This document shows positions 32,131 to 44,024 of a DNA stretch of 64,000 bases, in pieces. The stretch comes from Dromiciops gliroides (taxonomy: Eukaryota > Chordata > Mammalia > Microbiotheria > Microbiotheriidae): positions 414,522,669 to 414,586,668 of the forward strand of contig NC_057862.1 of NCBI RefSeq assembly GCF_019393635.1, in the 5' to 3' direction. Under the pieces are notes generated by a model. That model was not told where the DNA came from and ran no database searches. It saw only the letters and a list, made by a program, of their open reading frames with translations. The position numbers and the translations under genes were made by a program. How positions within the stretch are numbered: position 1 is the first letter of the stretch; every line of letters begins with the position of its first letter.

Positions 32131-32835
32131 TTAGGTTCTTTGACTCATTTGTTGGTAAAGAATGCTCACCAGCTCTGCAACTAGTCAACATGGGATGAAC
32201 TCTGTTAATTGAGAAAGTAATTTCTGGCAGTATAGAAGAGAGCCATCTAAAGAGGAAAAACCTAACTTTTGAGGAGCTCCTACTTCCAGCATATTACAAT
32301 GACAGAGATAATGCGATTTCTCTCCAGCCCCCTGGCAATGCATTTCTCAACAGAATAACATGCCCACTAGCAGACACTGTAACCAAGGAGAATTGGAGAC
32401 CAAGAGAGTGGTTTCCCCAGGAAAGATACTATACTCGGGAAGAGAAGCACCAGGATAGCACAAGAGTAAAGATTTGGAGACCAGATAGTATGAGAGGTGT
32501 GAATTTCCTTGGCCATGTATTGCCTATGTGTGTGCCTCTTGATTAGTGAGTCCTGTTTGTGTGTCCATTCTTTCCAATAATGCTATGTGTATTTGTGGGA
32601 CAGTGTGCCCCATGCTTATTGGGGTACATTATGTTTTTACTGTTCTTACTATGCTATTTCAACAAATGCCTTGCCTTGAGATGATTGTGACCTCTGGCTG
32701 GCTAGACCAGGGAGAGTATAAATTCATAGAATACCTTGAACCTAGGATAATTACCCCTCCCCCCAATTCATCCTGTGATTGTGAGTCAGAGAAGGTTGCC
32801 ATAAAAGAATACTACAAATGCAACAAGTTTTAAGT
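32131..32835. other. unassigned
   Basis: No gene or named repeat recognised. Confidence 0.4.
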
Positions 32836-33130
32836 AAGTTTCTACTTGAAGACCTCCAGACCTCCAATAAAGGAGGCTTCTACCACCTCCTACTGCAGCC
32901 CAATTCTGCTTTTGCATGGCACAAATTGTCTGGAAATTTTTCCTGACGTCAAACTTGAATTTGCCTTTATCTAGTTTCCATCCTTGCTCCTGGTTTAGCT
33001 TTTCTAGTTTAGCCTTCCATGGCAAATGTCTTCTACTATGCATTCTGTGGTGGGTGAGAAGTCAGCCCAGCCTCAATATCATGGGCTGGCTCTGTAATGT
33101 TTGTTTTTTGTCTCAAGCTATGTGATTTTA
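32836..33130 (-). repeat. L3 (CR1-clade) LINE fragment, antisense
   Basis: GAAGACCTCCAGACCTCCAA, ACCACCTCCTACTGCAGCCC, GGAAATTTTTCCTGACGTCA and AGTTTCCATCCTTGCTCC follow the reverse of the L3 ORF2 end. Confidence 0.75.
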
Positions 33131-33381
33131 TAAAAGGAAAGAAACAAACAAAAAAAGAAAAACAGACTTTATTCTATGCCACATTTTGCTTTGTCAATTC
33201 ATATTCAAATGAAAGATAATGCTGTGTAATTATAATGACCAAAACAGGAGAAGAATTAAGAAAATGTATCTCTCTCCCTTCTTTGCAGAGGTGGGGGACA
33301 ATGAGTATAGAATATCATATATACCATCTGATTCAGTTGATATGTGAGTTGGCCTTGAAATACTCTTTTTTAATTTTCTTT

Positions 33382-33403
33382 TTGTTGTTGTTGTTGTTGT
33401 TGT
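33382..33403. repeat. (GTT)n tract
   Basis: About seven TTG units. The surrounding 33131-33480 is unassigned. Confidence 0.9.
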
Positions 33404-33484
33404 ATTTTATCACAAGGATGGATCACTAGGGAAGGGAGTGGGAAAGGATACAATCCAAAGTGAAGGTGATGTAAAAACAGACAA

Positions 33485-33830
33485 TAATCATTTTTAAAGC
33501 CCTCTTATTTTGTCTTTTGTGTTTTACAGTGAGATCTGTAGCTTTCTAATGCAAGTTTGTATCTCCTGCTGTGAAACAGAGAATGAAGGGGCTGTGAAAA
33601 GGAGGAGGGGTTGGAGTTTCCTGAATTTCTTTAGAGAGCACTCAAATCCATTTGATTTTTTTTAAAACTTGATTTAAAAACCTCTTAGTAAATTACTTTC
33701 GGGGGAAACATTGAAGGTTGCTTCTGTGTTTGGAAGCATTAATTAAACTCTAAAGAGCATTATCCTCAGCTCTTCCCAGCACTCTGCTCTCAAAAGAGAA
33801 CTTTCCTTTCCCTCCTCCAAAACATTCTTC
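33485..33830. promoter_or_regulatory. candidate non-coding element
   Basis: Repeat-free and AT-rich, with homeodomain-like CATTAATTAAAC, AAATTACTTT and TTGATTTAAA words. It has the texture of a conserved element, but conservation is not observable here. 33831-34259 beyond is unassigned. Confidence 0.25.
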
Positions 33831-35357
33831 ACTAAAGGGAGTGTCTTGGCCATCCTGCCCCCTACTCCCCACTGGGTTTTTATCTCAAGCATCTTCTTGG
33901 CCAGAAAATTTTGAGAATAATTTTCTTAAAACACTGGTTAGAAAAGATATTTGTCAGCACCATCCTCCAGGGATTTATGTTGATTCTAGCTGAAAGGATA
34001 AATAGGGTCTACTTGATCTTCCCAGGTGTCCTTTGTTGGTCAAACTTTTGTGTACCATGAGGAATAAAACTCCAACCAGGCTGATGGGGGCCCACTATAA
34101 ATTTATGTTAGCTAATATCAATTGGGCTTTCACTACAGCAAGGCAATACCTTTTCCCCTCCCTAATTGATTATCCATCCCACTCATTATATCAGATATTC
34201 CAAAACTTCTCTTCTCTCCTACTCCTCCTTTCCCTTTAGCTGAATGTCTCTTCTCATACTTAACCTAGAAAGTCAATAATGGTTGCCATGAAGTACCTCT
34301 TTCCCCCTTTTCCTCAGCTCATAATCTCTTGGCATCATCCTCCATTATCCACTTCTTCACAGCATTTTCTGATGGAAAGGTAACCCTTCTCCTCATCAAG
34401 GACAACAATCCTTCAATTTGTAACTTTAATCCCATCCCCTTCTATTTTATTCCCCACCCCACCCCCTGTCTCCAGTCTCTTCCTAACTATTGGTTCCTTC
34501 CCTGATGCCTACAGAAATATCCATCTATCCTCATTCTTAAAAACAAAAAACAAACAGAAAAGCCTTCCCTGGATGCCACCATCCATGCTGTCATCCTATA
34601 TCTCTCTTTCTCTTTTTCAGTCAAACTCTCCCAAAAAGCCATCAACACTCATTGTTTCCACATTCTCTCCTTTCACTCTAGCTTCTCCTTCCAAGGTTAC
34701 CAGTGTTTTCTTAATTGCCTAATTTAATGGCTTTTTCTCAATCCTCATTCTTTTTGATTTCTCTACATTCGACACTAAGGATCACTGCCTCCTGGATACT
34801 CTTTCCTCTCTGTGTTTTCAAGGTACTGCTTTTACATGGTTCTCCTACCTGAAAGATCCTTCTCAGTCTCTTTTGTTGGGTCATCCATTCATGTGACACT
34901 CCATAATGATGGGATCTGTTCTGGGCCCACTTCTTTTTTCCTCTCTATGATCTCTTACTTTGCTACCTCATCAGTTCCCATGTGTGTCATTAACATCTAT
35001 ATCCAAAATGACTCCAAGAGCTATACATCCATCCTTAGTCTCTTTCTTGGCCCCTAGTCATGAATCATCAGCTGCCTATTAGATATTTTCAACTGGATGT
35101 CTAATAAATATCTTAAATTCAGCATGTCTAAAATAGAACTAATTTTCTTTACACCCAAATCCATCTGTCTTTTGAACTATGCTATTCTATCAAGGGTAAT
35201 ATTATCTTTTCAATTATTCTCAACATCTCTCTTTTACCCCACATATCTAATGAGCTGCTAAATCTTGTTTGTTTGTTTTCCTAACTCATATACATTCCTT
35301 TTTCTCTACTTACCTGGCCAACATACTAGTTCAGATCCTCATCATCTTACTTGGACT

Positions 35358-35893
35358 TGTGAGAAAATAATGGGATTTTAGCAGATACTTAAAGACTCAC
35401 CTGGAGATTAATCTAAACTGATTGAATTAAGTGATGGTGATTGACTGCTGATTAGCCTATTTCAAGTTAACTAGATTGTAACCACACCTGGCTAGCCCTT
35501 AAAAACGTATTGTTCTCAGAAGCTGAGGACTTTGAACTCAACTCAAGACCACCTTCAAGTCCAGTGAACCAATGGATTTGGATGACGACAACCAATGGGT
35601 GTGGATGATGCCTACCAATCAGCTTGAAGCAGTGTGTAAGGACCGCCTCTGTCCCAGATCTATAAAAAGCTTCCACACTCAGTTTGAGAGGAGTTCATGT
35701 TTGAAGCAAGCATGTGTCCGAGGACTTAAGGAAGAATGAGGCCAGGCTGGAACTCTAGGCTACCTAGGCCTTTTCTTAACTTTCTGTACTCCATGTGAAT
35801 ACCTGGTATGCTTTAATAAAAGCTTAATGCCCAAAGACTGGTGCTAAAGCTTCTAATTTAAGGTGACCACACTTTTAGATTTTAAACATCACA
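35358..35893 (+). mobile_element. LTR, family A, copy 3, perfect 4-bp TSD
   Basis: 536 bp from TGTGAGAAAATAATGGG to TTTTAAACATCACA. GACT is exact at 35354-35357 and 35894-35897. It contains ACCAATCAGCTTG, a TATA-like CTATAAAAAGC at about 35660 and a late AATAAA (CTTTAATAAAAGC). L2 is continuous across the site (ACTTGGACT, then AATAGG). A solo LTR of class I type, with no viral coding sequence. Confidence 0.92.
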
Positions 35894-36171
35894 GACTTAA
35901 TAGGTTCCTAATTGAATTCTCTACCTCTCTTGATTCCATTCCATCCTTCACAAAGCCACCAAGGTGATTTTTCTAAGTCATAGGCCTATGTCACTCTACT
36001 ACTCAATAAATGTCAGTACCTCCTTATTTCTACAAATAAAAATATAAACTTCTCCATTTGCTGTTTAAAGCTGACTTTATCCTACCTTCTCAACCTACTT
36101 ATACATTTCTCCCCTTCCATTTACTCTATAGTCTATCCAAAGTGACCTTTGTTATGTTTTTCCTATATGAT

Positions 36172-36408
36172 GCTTCATCAAAGCACTGGGCCTGGAGTCA
36201 GCAAGATTTGAGTTTAAATATGACTTTAGACACTCTTCACTAGATGTGTGATGCTGGTCAAGTCACTTAACCTCTATTTACCTCAGTTCCCCCAACTGTA
36301 AAATGGAGATAATAACATAGCTACCTCACAGGGTTGTTATGAGGATCAAATGAGATAATATTGGTAAAATGCTTAGTGCCATATGTAGGGGCTATATAAA
36401 TGCTTATT
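36172..36408 (+). repeat. CORE-SINE inside L2
   Basis: AAGCACTGGGCCTGGAGTCA, TCAAGTCACTTAACCTCTAT, AGGGTTGTTATGAGGATCAA and GGGGCTATATAAATGCTTAT, with L2 words resuming at once. Confidence 0.75.
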
Positions 36409-36819
36409 CCTTTCTCTTCCCGTCTCCTGTCTCTGGGACTATATTGGTTGTTTCCTATCTCTGGAATGCTCTCTCTTCCCACCTCTGCCTTTTGGATTCT
36501 CTAGATTCCTTCAAGACTAAGCTCAACCACTGCCTTTTAAATGAGGCCTTTCCAGTTTCCCCTCACTGCCAGGGCTTTCTTGTTTTTGTGTCTGCTTTGT
36601 ATGTATTTTGCATATACCTATATACATGCATATTGTCTTTCCATCATAATATAGCCTCCTTGAAGGAAATTTTAAAAACTTTTTCTTTATGTCAATAGCC
36701 TCTAGCATGGTTTTTGACACATAAATAGGAGGCAGTAAGTAAGTGCCTATTGGTGAATTGATTGAACCTACTATATAAATAATAGAGATGAAATAATCTT
36801 AAAATTAAAGGAGTAAAGG

Positions 36820-37110
36820 TTTTAGATATAGAATTGGAAAAGACCTTAAATGTAATCCAGACCAGCGGAAGATGGGAAACTGAGGCACAGAAGAATTAAA
36901 AATCATGCCCAAGGTCACACTGGTAGGAAAAGACAGAGCCAAGCTTTGATTTTGTGACTCATTTTTACAATAACAGCATCCCAACTAGATTAAGGTCAAT
37001 TCAACAGGGATTCATTGTCTAATATACTGCTCTGTATTCAGCTTTCTTTGGAGGGTATGGATATACAATGTTCCCTGCCCTCATGGAATTCCTAGTAGAG
37101 TTGGAGAGGT
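36820..37110 (-). repeat. antisense MIR then antisense L2 end
   Basis: GGGAAACTGAGGCACAGAAG and CCCAAGGTCACACTGGTAGG (MIR), then CAACAGGGATTCATTGTCTA and TGTTCCCTGCCCTCATGGAA (L2 reverse). Confidence 0.65.
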
Positions 37111-37644
37111 AGAATTTTTTTCCACATCATCTTCTCAATTAATGCCAACTATGTCTGGTACAATGACATTGATGATGTTACAAAGCTAGATACCAGTGCC
37201 AAGGGGAGAGAAGCAAAACTATAAAAGATATGGTACTTCTTTTCATAGAGTCTGCAAACTAGTTAAGAAAATAAGACTTACACATTAAAACTTGACTCCA
37301 AAAGCAGAGTGTTTTGTGCCTAGTAAGAACTAATAAATGATCATTGAATGAATGAAGGATCAACTGGCTGTTTGAATGAATAAATAGGTATATGAATGAT
37401 TCATTTATAAATTAAATGAATGAAGCAAGACAGTACATGATAGATAGGATTACAAATGAAGGCTATCCAGAAATTCAGAGAAGAGATCCCTCTGGGTTGA
37501 AGTTGTCAGGGAAGTTTTCACATAACTAGTGGAATTTGGGCTAACCTTTCAAGGATGGATGATATTTGGATAAGTAGAGAGGAAAGAGAAGAGAATAGGG
37601 GACAAGAGGAGAATATGTAAGGGATGAGTAAGTGTGTCTTGTTA
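37111..37644. other. unassigned, possibly old antisense L2
   Basis: TGAATGAATGAAGGATC-type runs at 37345-37440 and a purine-rich stretch at 37570-37640. No coding signal. Confidence 0.35.
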
Positions 37645-37790
37645 AATCAGGAACCTGGGGTCCATGAATTTTTTTTTTAGAAAAATATTTTTATAACTAT
37701 TTCCGTATAATTGGTTTTCTTTGTAATCCCAGATGTTTCATTTTATGCATCTAAAAACATGATTCTGAGAAAGGCTCCACAGGCTTCACC
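37645..37790 (-). mobile_element. hAT-like element, antisense
   Basis: GGAACCTGGGGTCCATGAAT, TAATTGGTTTTCTTTGTAAT and CATTTTATGCATCTAAAAAC are the reverse of the element at 4863 and 9846. Confidence 0.55.
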
Positions 37791-38039
37791 ATACTTCTCC
37801 TGGTCAAAGATTAACAGGTCTATGACACACACATACAAAAGTGAAAACCTCCCTGCCTTAGATAGCACCTCCTCAGTTTATTCTCAGACCCTAAGCAGGG
37901 CTTGCAGAAGTCCCTCTTTGCGTACATCTGAGGCATTTCCTGGCTAGCCAGTTCCCAGGGGCCTTTCTTCTCTCTCCCTTTCCCGCCTCCCCCATATCAC
38001 ACCCCTATCTAGCTGCCTTCCTTAAACATAGACTGGAGA

Positions 38040-38400
38040 GTAAAGTCACAGTAGTATTCAAAAGGTTAAAGCAGAGTGAACTGTTAATTTTAATGCTTTC
38101 TCAAAGCTTCAGTTTTAATAAGCGAAAATGATGTTCTTATTTGCAGTAAAGTGGGGTTATAAAATTCTGTCTGTCAAGCTCATTTTAAAACCATGGAAAT
38201 AAATGATCTGACAAAATCAGGCTATTAGACAAGTGAAGAAGAGTGATTTCCATAAAAGTAGAGGAGCTGTTCCTTAATTTCACACTTGGTAGTCTTTTGG
38301 GTCGACTAAATTTTTAAATAAGTGATAAAATTATATTAGCGCAATTGCATTTTTATAGATTTTTTTGGTCATTGTACTCTTTTTCAATCCCTTTATTTTA
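38040..38400. promoter_or_regulatory. candidate non-coding element
   Basis: Repeat-free AT-rich stretch with GTTAATTTTAATG, AAAACCATGGAAATAAATGA and GCGCAATTGCAT words and a few CpGs. 37791-38039 and 38401-38700 are unassigned. Candidate only. Confidence 0.3.
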
Positions 38401-38729
38401 ACTCAAACCATTCTGCTGAAAGGTTACCTCTCAACTTATGTTACCTCGTAACAATCTCTGCCCACCACATGGCCCAGGGCTCGCAAATCCTCAGTGAGGC
38501 TTCACAATGACCGAGCCATGCCCTGGGCCTGGGAAATGGGGCTTTCCCTGCAAGAGATGCAAGCTGGGTGCGCATTGTCGACTCTAGGGGCAGAGCCCCT
38601 GGGTATGAATGGATGGCAGACTGGATCTTTAGGTAGGCTTACCCAGGGCACAGGAAACAACCCCTGGGAGGCAAGCATGAAAAAGCAACCTCATTTTTTC
38701 TGCCTGACTAGGTAAAAGAGACCCATGCA

Positions 38730-38900
38730 GAATCTGGACTCCTAGAAAGTTCAAGCTGGTAGATCATTTCATTTCTGCCTTTCATTCATTCTAACCCTTT
38801 CATTGCACAAATGGGGAAACAGACTCAAAGCAAGGAAGCCCGAAGTCACAAAGTTGGTGAAACAGTCACAGCCACTAGTAGAATAGTATTTTTAAAAAGA
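38730..38900 (-). repeat. MIR-like, antisense
   Basis: CAAATGGGGAAACAGACTCA and GAAGTCACAAAGTTGGTGAA in antisense MIR order, diverged. Confidence 0.5.
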
Positions 38901-38959
38901 AATCTCAACTCCCAGGCATGTTTTCAAAATGAGACTCATCAGAAGTGGAAAGCAAAAAT

Positions 38960-39395
38960 GATTTGCCATTTAAAGCTCCTTCCTTTTCTTACAATCTCCT
39001 TATGCCTTACTCTTCTCCACTTATTTTACAATAACCGGTGGCATTGTTCTTGTTTCTAGCACACAATACTCCATATCCTGACTCCAGTACATTTTCACTG
39101 GCTGTCCCTCATGCCAGGAATTCTTTCCCTCCTCCTCCTCATCTCCACTTCTCCGCTTCCTTCGAATTTCCATAAAGTCTCACCTTTTGCAAAAAGAATT
39201 TCCCTATTAATACCTTGCCTCTGATCATCTCCAATTTGTCCTGAATATATAGTGTTTGTACATAGATGTTTGCAAGTTGTCTCCTGTATTAGACTATGAG
39301 CTTCTTGAGGGCAAGGACAGTTTTCTGTAATTCTTTGTATCCTCAGAGCTTGGCATGTAGTAGGTATTTAATAAATGCTTATTGACTCCCCTTCA
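38960..39395 (+). repeat. L2 LINE 3' end
   Basis: CTGTCCCTCATGCCAGGAAT, CCTTCGAATTTCCATAAAGT, GAGCTTCTTGAGGGCAAGGA and TAGTAGGTATTTAATAAATG in L2 order. Confidence 0.75.
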
Positions 39396-39409
39396 AATGC
39401 TGACTCAAT

Positions 39410-39412
<3 letters not shown>

Positions 39413-39450
<38 letters not shown>
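39413..39450. repeat. (AT)n microsatellite
   Basis: About 19 AT units. Confidence 0.97.
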
Positions 39451-39452
<2 letters not shown>

Positions 39453-39639
39453 AGAAACTGGCCCAGATATCTCCCTTTCAAGATACTGTAGCAGTTCCTG
39501 TGAAAAACAAAGACAATTCTCCAAAGCAACTTTGACTTAGACTGAGATGGCTCCTGGTCAGGACCAGAATGTTAAAAAGAAGCTCCAGGATGGAGTACTT
39601 TTGAAAGGTGTTTCAAAGTCAATCAACAATCCATCCCAT

Positions 39640-39800
39640 CTTGAGGTTTTTATTAAATAATATTTATGTTCTTACTATTGGGGTAGGGCATAAAAAGGTG
39701 AAATAAGGCATAGGCCCTGACCTCAGGGTACTTAGAGTCTGGGAGGGGAGACAAGTCATGTACATAAAGAATTACAATAAAAAATAGAACAGGGTTAGGT
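39640..39800 (-). repeat. L2 3' end, antisense
   Basis: TATTTATGTTCTTACTATTG, GCATAGGCCCTGACCTCAGG and GGGGAGACAAGTCATGTACA. 39801-40140 is unassigned and AT-rich. Confidence 0.6.
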
Positions 39801-40236
39801 CATTAGGGAAGAAGACATTATACATGCTCACATAATTAATTAACTAATTAAATATATTAATAGCCATGTTAATTATACATATATGTGCATCATAAAAGAA
39901 TTCATATTCACAACATCCACTAATGTAGGCCAAAGGGAACGAAGCTGGTTAATCTTGTACCCAAGGTACAAGGGATATCACTACCCTTTGCATTCCCCAA
40001 GTTCCTAGCCACAGATCTGCTTGGGTTGGGGTGTTAGGGCAAAGGTACCAAGTCTGGGGAAGAAAAATAGAACCAGAGGAGACTGAAGTCAGAGCAAGAT
40101 GGGAATAATTGAAACGCGAAAGATAACTATTAGGAGGAAAATGATGGACTAGAAAGGCAGGATGATACAGATGAATTTATGCTGTACTTGGAGTTAATAG
40201 AGACCTGGGTTTGAATTCCACTTTCCACATTTATTA

Positions 40237-41487
40237 CAGTGGTGCATAAATTACTTGGGACAAAGTAAAATAATCAGGTCTATCGATTTATATACAAGAA
40301 ACCTTACAACTTTTACATTTTAAAAAAGAAAGCAAACTTTTAATATTCAGTATGGTCCTCCTTTTGTTATAATTATTTATTTTACATGATTTGGCTCCTA
40401 GATTATAATATTTTGATGTATAGTCTTTATTTCTTAGTCATAAAATCACATACCAAATGGAATACTAAGTATACTTTGATGAATAGCACATTTTCCCAAG
40501 TCTAGCCTGTATTATAGCCAATAGGTTTTCAATGGGGTTTAAATCAAATGGGTTCCCAGGTCATTAGAGTATATTTATCTCTATATCTTAGATAAATTTC
40601 TTAGCCTTTTGTGATGCATGGCATGGTGCAATGTTCTATTAAGGTATTCTATCTCCATTTGGGAATTTTTATAATTCTGGAACAATTCTGCTTTGCATTA
40701 TTATATGAATCTATTTATCAGAGTTCATTATTTCTTCAATAATATAAGACTTTTGTGCATTTCATTGAAATAATATCCATTCTTTGATTTCAGAAAAACC
40801 TGGAAAGACATACATGAACTGATACAAAGTGAAGTGAGCAGAACCAGGAGAACATTGTGTACAATAATGGTAATATTGTACAACAAATCAATTGCAAATG
40901 ACTTAGCTATTCTCAGGAATACAATGATTTGAGACAATTCCAAAGAACTCATGATGAAAAATGCTATCCACTTCTGGATAAAGAACTGATGGAACTGATA
41001 CAGATCCAAGCATACTATTTTTCACTTTCTTTTTGTATGCGTGTGGGTAGGGGTTTTTTTGGTCTATTTTTTTTTTACAACATGACCAATATAAAAATGT
41101 TTTGCATGATTGCACATGTATAACCTGTGTCAAATTGCTTTCTGTCTCGTGCGGAGGGTGGGAGAGGGGGGAAGTGAGGCAAAGAATTTGGAACTCAAAT
41201 TTTTTTTAAATGAATGTTAAAAAATGTCTTTACATGTAATTGAGAAAAAATAAAGTATTATTCAAAAATGAAATAATATTCATTCTTAAATACCAACTAA
41301 TTAAAAACTTGAAAAAATAAATCAATGAAAAGTGTGTATAACACAAAATCTTAGCATTCAACTGAAAAGGACTAACCAAAGGGAGGTCAGTATAGGGTTA
41401 GTAGAAGCACACATTCATGGCCATTGCTGTCACAAAATGAAAGCATGTCAAAATTATTTCTTGTTTTAAGTGACTTTCATACCGCTG
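40237..41487 (-). mobile_element. Tc1/mariner DNA transposon relic
   Basis: Ends CAGTGGTGCATAAATTACTT and (reverse) CAGCGGTATGAAAGTCACTT are inverted repeats. TA flanks both sides (40235-40236, 41488-41489), the target of this superfamily. The minus strand at about 40525-40560 encodes DLNPIENL, the block holding the third catalytic residue of DD34E transposases. Further upstream is NIAPCH, matching the second-aspartate block QDNAPCH with the D lost. Stops interrupt it, and about 750 bp remain once the nested L1 is removed, so it is internally deleted and dead. Confidence 0.85.
40785..41268 (+). repeat. L1 3' end inside Tc1/mariner, 19-bp TSD
   Basis: A 5'-truncated L1 (CAGAAAAACCTGGAAAGACA to AATAAAGTATTATTCAAAAA). 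TGAAATAATATCCATTCTT at 40766-40784 matches 41269-41287 at 18 of 19 positions, so both ends are clear. Confidence 0.92.
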
Positions 41488-41675
41488 TAATTCTGAAGTC
41501 ATAGGAAAGCCACTTTAGTCTCTCTATGCCTCAGTTATCTTTCCTGCAAAATAGGAATATAATAAGTACAGCACTATCTCAGAGTTGTTATAAGGCTCCA
41601 ATGAGATATTATCCATGTCAAACACTTTGGAAATGGTAAATGACTCTATAAATGACAGCTATTATTAAGTTAACA

Positions 41676-41910
41676 TGCTTCTTTCTGAGCGAGGAGAGGG
41701 TAGTAGATGAAGAAAGCAGGGTCTGGTGGAAGACAAAATATGCATGAAGGGCATTTTAAAGAATAAGCCGAGAGGGACAGAAGTCTGTCTGACCTAAAAT
41801 AGGACATCTAGTAACCTTTGGTATAGGGTCCTCAAAGCATGGAGGCAGACTCCCTGAAACAATTCTGCCCATGGATCAAAGACTAACTTACATGCCATTT
41901 AAAAACCCAA
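41676..41910. other. unassigned
   Basis: Nothing recognised. Confidence 0.4.
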
Positions 41911-42066
41911 GGGGGTGGCTAGGTGGCGCAGTGGATAAAGCACCGGCCCTGGATTCAGGAGTTCCTGAGTTCAAATCCAGCCTCAGACACTTGACACTTA
42001 CTGGCTGTGTGACCCTGGGCAAGTCACTTAACCCCCATTGCCCCGCAAAAAAAAAAACAAAAAACA
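41911..42066 (+). repeat. tRNA-headed SINE, near consensus
   Basis: CATTGCCCCGC tail type with a long A-rich tail, flanked by AAAAACCCAAG / AAAAACCCCCAAG. Few substitutions: relatively young. Confidence 0.9.
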
Positions 42067-42081
42067 AAAAAAACCCCCAAG

Positions 42082-42685
42082 ACACCAGCAAATTATGCTG
42101 AGGCACAAATGTGCCTCATCTCCAACTGTTCCTTGAGTTAGGAACTTGGATGCTCCATAAACATGAAAACGAGAAAGAAGGGGTCTAGCAGAACTAAAGC
42201 AATTTACACCAAAAGCAGGAGCCTAATGCCATAGAAAGTTGGGTTATTCTGTCAAAACCAAGCAGTAATCTTTGCTTGGGGTGGGGGTGAGGGCAAGAGG
42301 AGGAAGAGGAGAAGTGGAGAGGAATTTAATGGAAAAAAATAGAATTACCTCTATCCTTTAGTCATTTTTTTTAAAAAAGGCAGACATGGTATGACCTACT
42401 ATCAATTCAACTGCAGCTTATCTTTTGGCTTATCAAATTCTCTCTTCTGTAAATTTATGGATGCTATTCCTCCCACCAATATGACTCACCTTCTTTTTTT
42501 GATAATTTCAGTCCTATCATCACCAGTCTAGGCTCCTGGGGGGAAATTTTCCCTGTGCAAAAGACTTTTTGTCTCTTTTTTAAATGGTTAAACAGGCAAT
42601 ATACTATGTTGGGAGTGGCACTGAATTTGTTCTTATTAAACCTGAGTTTGGTTTCTGGCTCTGACACTCATTTCCTTACTCAGCT
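42082..42685. other. unassigned
   Basis: A G-rich patch at 42278-42310; nothing else recognised. Confidence 0.4.
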
Positions 42686-42689
42686 TTGG

Positions 42690-42925
42690 TACTATCTTCA
42701 GGGTAAAGACTATCTTTCTCTCCCCAAGTGTTCTTTCCTTCCTCAAATTATCTACTATCTACTTATCTTCATTGATATTGTGTCTGCAGCAACCCTGCCC
42801 CTCCCCCTAAGTAAACTTCCGGAGGGTAAGGCTTCTCAAGGGTATTCTTGGATCTTTAAGACCAGGCACAATGCATGAAACATAATTAGTGCTTAATAAA
42901 TGCTTATTAAATTGAATCAAATTGA
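42690..42925 (+). repeat. L2 LINE 3' end
   Basis: GGAGGGTAAGGCTTCTCAAG, CCAGGCACAATGCATGAAAC and GTGCTTAATAAATGCTTATT. Confidence 0.7.
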
Positions 42926-43059
42926 AAAACTAACCCCAAGTACACTCTCCCATCACTCATCTCCTATAGTAGTTTTATGACAAAATGGCAGACAATGTTT
43001 TACCTACCCAATCAGCTTGTACACTACTACGGAACAAAGTTCACTTCATAGTCTTTTTT

Positions 43060-43235
43060 GGTATCAAAGGGCCACAGGATTTAGAGCTAGGGGTGATTTT
43101 AGAGATTGCCTAATCAAACCCCATCATTAGCTCAGTAGAAATTACACAAGTAGCCTGCAGAAGGACTGGGATCGAAAGTCAAGGCTTTGGATTTCAAATC
43201 ACATAGACCTGCAAAATGCAACACTGCCACTGCCT
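43060..43235 (-). repeat. MIR, antisense, decayed
   Basis: GGATTTAGAGCTAGGGGTGA and GATTGCCTAATCAAACCCC in antisense order. Confidence 0.5.
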
Positions 43236-43349
43236 CTGACTTAACTAAGGTGCCACCCAGGTAAACATGGCATCAGAAAAGAATGGCAACTGTGGGAGGT
43301 TTGGGGAGGGTCCCATGGGCTTGAAAGCAGGTGGGTGTGGTTCAGCTAG

Positions 43350-43900
43350 CACACAAGAACAGCAAATCCTCTTCTGATCATTAACACATTATTAACAAAA
43401 GCACTACCTTGTGCTACAAGAGTATACTCTGTTAACTTCCAAGGCTTTGTCAGCTCTTCTCGGATGCCTTTACAGAATCTACAGGGAGATCCGAGCCAAC
43501 AGGACTTTGTTATGCCCAATTCTCCAACCATATCCTTGGAACACAGAGCAGTGTAGCTGTTAATAAGGGTATTCATCATGAGACAGCCTATTTTTGGCAT
43601 TGTCTGTGACAGTCTCAGTAACTTACAATTGTCCCCTGGATGTGAACTTATCATTTAATTACGCTCTGAGAGGCGGCTTCCCGTATCACCCACCAAGTTA
43701 GTTAAGCACGCAGCAGTTCCCCAGCTGATCCTAGCATGATCAGATCAGTCATAGGTGAGAGGCATTCCTATCTCAGGGTTCCCAGAAACCCCAGTCAGAG
43801 AGGACAGTTTATTGCCCTGACTTCTGTGGCTGCAGTTGACACAGGGCCTTTCAAATGAGAGGCTCCGATTAGGAATGTGGAAGCAAGCCCACCTTTAGAA
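43350..43900. promoter_or_regulatory. candidate conserved non-coding element 1
   Basis: About 550 bp without recognisable repeats. It has ATTTAATTACGCTC, ACAATTGTCC, AGTTAGTTAAGCACG and paired GATCA words, plus CpGs at about 43460-43720 despite AT-rich context. The texture suggests a developmental enhancer; conservation is untested. Confidence 0.4.
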
Positions 43901-44024
43901 GGGGAGACATGTGCCATCAGAAGAGATGTGGGAAACTCAGCCAAACTGAAGGCAAAAATGCCAATAGACTCGAGTCAGAAAAAAATCAAATATTAATGAA
44001 GGTCATATACAGGTTGGTTATACA

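Larger units (their letters stand above)
34260..36765 (+). repeat. L2 LINE, long copy split by an LTR and a CORE-SINE
   Basis: Sense L2 over three pieces: 34260-35357, 35894-36170 and 36409-36765. Markers in order are TTTCTCAATCCTCATTCTTT, CTTCTCAGTCTCTTTTGTTG, CAGCTGCCTATTAGATATTT, CAGATCCTCATCATCTTACT, GTGATTTTTCTAAGTCATAG and CTCTGGAATGCTCTCTCTTC. No ORF2 frame survives. Confidence 0.8.
40150..41675 (+). repeat. MIR/CORE-SINE split by a Tc1/mariner element
   Basis: The left piece 40150-40236 ends in GACCTGGGTTTGAATTCCAC. The right piece from 41488 runs CACTTTAGTCTCTCTATGCC, GTTGTTATAAGGCTCCAATG and GACAGCTATTATTAAG. Together they make one SINE. Confidence 0.75.

Noticed and set aside
32944..32951. 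Perfect CRE palindrome TGACGTCA
   Set aside because: It lies inside a decayed L3 copy where the family has a different word; most likely a chance mutation.
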